NCBI GenBank assembly: GCA_036924855.1 | Contig: JBAGRP010000001.1 | Location: 2,728,001 to 2,792,000 of the forward strand | Direction of reading: 5' to 3' | DNA: 64,000 nt | Source: Nitrobacteraceae bacterium AZCC 2146 | GTDB taxonomy: Bacteria; Pseudomonadota; Alphaproteobacteria; Rhizobiales; Xanthobacteraceae | Shown: piece by piece, positions 63,622 through 64,000 of the stretch | Layout of the letters: each line of letters starts with the position of its first letter | Position numbering within the stretch: position 1 is the first letter of the stretch | Position numbers and translations under genes: made by a program | The notes under the pieces: generated by a model | The model's database searches: none | Told to the model about the DNA's origin: nothing | The model's input: only the letters and a program-made list of their open reading frames with translations

Positions 63622-64000
63622 AGACGCGCTCCTTGAAGGGCTCGACGCCGAGCCGCGTCACGGCATCGACAAACAATTCGTCGGGCCGCGTGCGCAGCGC
63701 GAGATAGGCCTCGACGATATCCTCGATCACGTCGGCGACTTCCGCGTAAGGAACCGCCGGCCCGATCAGGGTGCCGACCACGGCATTCTCGTCGGCGCGG
63801 CCACCGATAGTGATCTGGTAAAACTCCTCGCCGTTCTTCTCGACGCCGAGAATGCCGATATGGCCGACGTGATGATGGCCGCAGGCATTGATACAGCCGG
63901 AGATATTGATGTGCAGCCGGCCGATCAGATTGGCGGTGTCGTGGTTGGCGAAGCGCCGCGTCAGTTCCTGCGCGATCGGGATCGAGCGGGTGTTGGCGAG
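63608..64000 (-). CDS. cysI: Sulfite/nitrite reductase hemoprotein, C-terminal part (partial)
   Basis: The last 131 codons of a siroheme-[4Fe-4S] sulfite reductase are inside the window; the rest lies beyond base 64000. ISGCINACGHHHVGHIG contains the CxxxC cluster and siroheme ligand motif. IGGRADENAVVG and the short C-terminus follow, ending at TAA 63608-63610. It reduces sulfite to sulfide with six electrons. It is the upstream gene of the operon cysI-DUF934-cysH. Confidence 0.93.
   Translation of the reverse strand, partial: LANTRSIPIAQELTRRFANHDTANLIGRLHINISGCINACGHHHVGHIGILGVEKNGEEFYQITIGGRADENAVVGTLIGPAVPYAEVADVIEDIVEAYLALRTRPDELFVDAVTRLGVEPFKERVYATR

Noticed and set aside
1..64000. 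CRISPR arrays, tRNA, rRNA or prophage
   Set aside because: No regularly spaced repeats, cloverleaf sequences, rRNA blocks, integrase or phage structural genes were seen.

Overview
This is a GC-rich (roughly 63-65% by eye) chromosomal window from an alphaproteobacterium. The best match is Nitrobacteraceae (the Bradyrhizobium / Rhodopseudomonas / Afipia / Tardiphaga group). The pointers are the gene order (yebC-ruvC-ruvA-ruvB, zapA-6S RNA-fau, tkt-gap-pgk-fba), the DUF1465/RcdA, DUF1192 and DUF4164 small proteins, the ECF42-type sigma factor with its DGPF partner, and the many short imperfect palindromic repeats between genes. The assignment rests on synteny and family recognition only; no search was run.

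Layout. 0.2-8 kb: accessory enzymes and regulators (SDR, Bcr/CflA exporter, PhnB-like protein, SRPBCC protein, ECF42 sigma factor with YCII partner, TetR/GST divergon, DUF1348-TetR operon). 8-13 kb: ybgC, a VapBC-type module, ruvB, an embedded membrane-protein gene, ruvA, ruvC and yebC. 13-15 kb: a soluble chemoreceptor with PilZ-like and C-terminal sensor regions. 15.4-18 kb: YmdB-like phosphodiesterase, fau, 6S RNA, zapA, DUF4164. 18.2-26.1 kb: central carbon genes tkt, gap, pgk and class II fba, then a MazEF-type pair, a class I aldolase and a ThiE-like protein. 26-28 kb: a Sel1-repeat lipoprotein and suhB. 28-38.3 kb: two RND efflux systems, the first with a frameshifted pump and flanked by two secreted proteins of unknown function. 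39-46.7 kb: a MotA/TolQ-like and OmpA/MotB-like pair with a GNAT, an MsbA-type ABC exporter, rpmE, an acyltransferase-3 protein, RcdA-like DUF1465, a candidate sRNA and DUF1192. 46.8-56.5 kb: quinone oxidoreductase, PAS-GGDEF-EAL protein, GT-C-like membrane protein, YqgE, DsbD-N protein, flippase and 3-hydroxybutyrate dehydrogenase. 56.6-58.4 kb: patatin and a CAP-domain lipoprotein. 58.5-64 kb: assimilatory sulfate genes (cysA-cysW-cysT-sbp transporter; cysH-DUF934-cysI reductases, cysI running off the window).

How it fits together. Most genes are housekeeping: Holliday junction resolution, the pentose phosphate/Calvin and glycolytic trunk, one-carbon metabolism, division, and sulfate uptake and reduction. 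Insertions interrupt conserved blocks: a low-GC membrane-protein gene between ruvA and ruvB, a VapBC-type pair between ruvB and ybgC (with no tol-pal genes following), and a MazEF-type pair between the two aldolases. I found no prophage, transposase, CRISPR array, rRNA or tRNA. The least explained pieces are the secreted-peptide/RND/secreted low-complexity cluster at 28.1-33.6 kb, the membrane protein inside the ruv operon, the candidate sRNA near 46.1 kb, and the MotA-like/OmpA-like pair.
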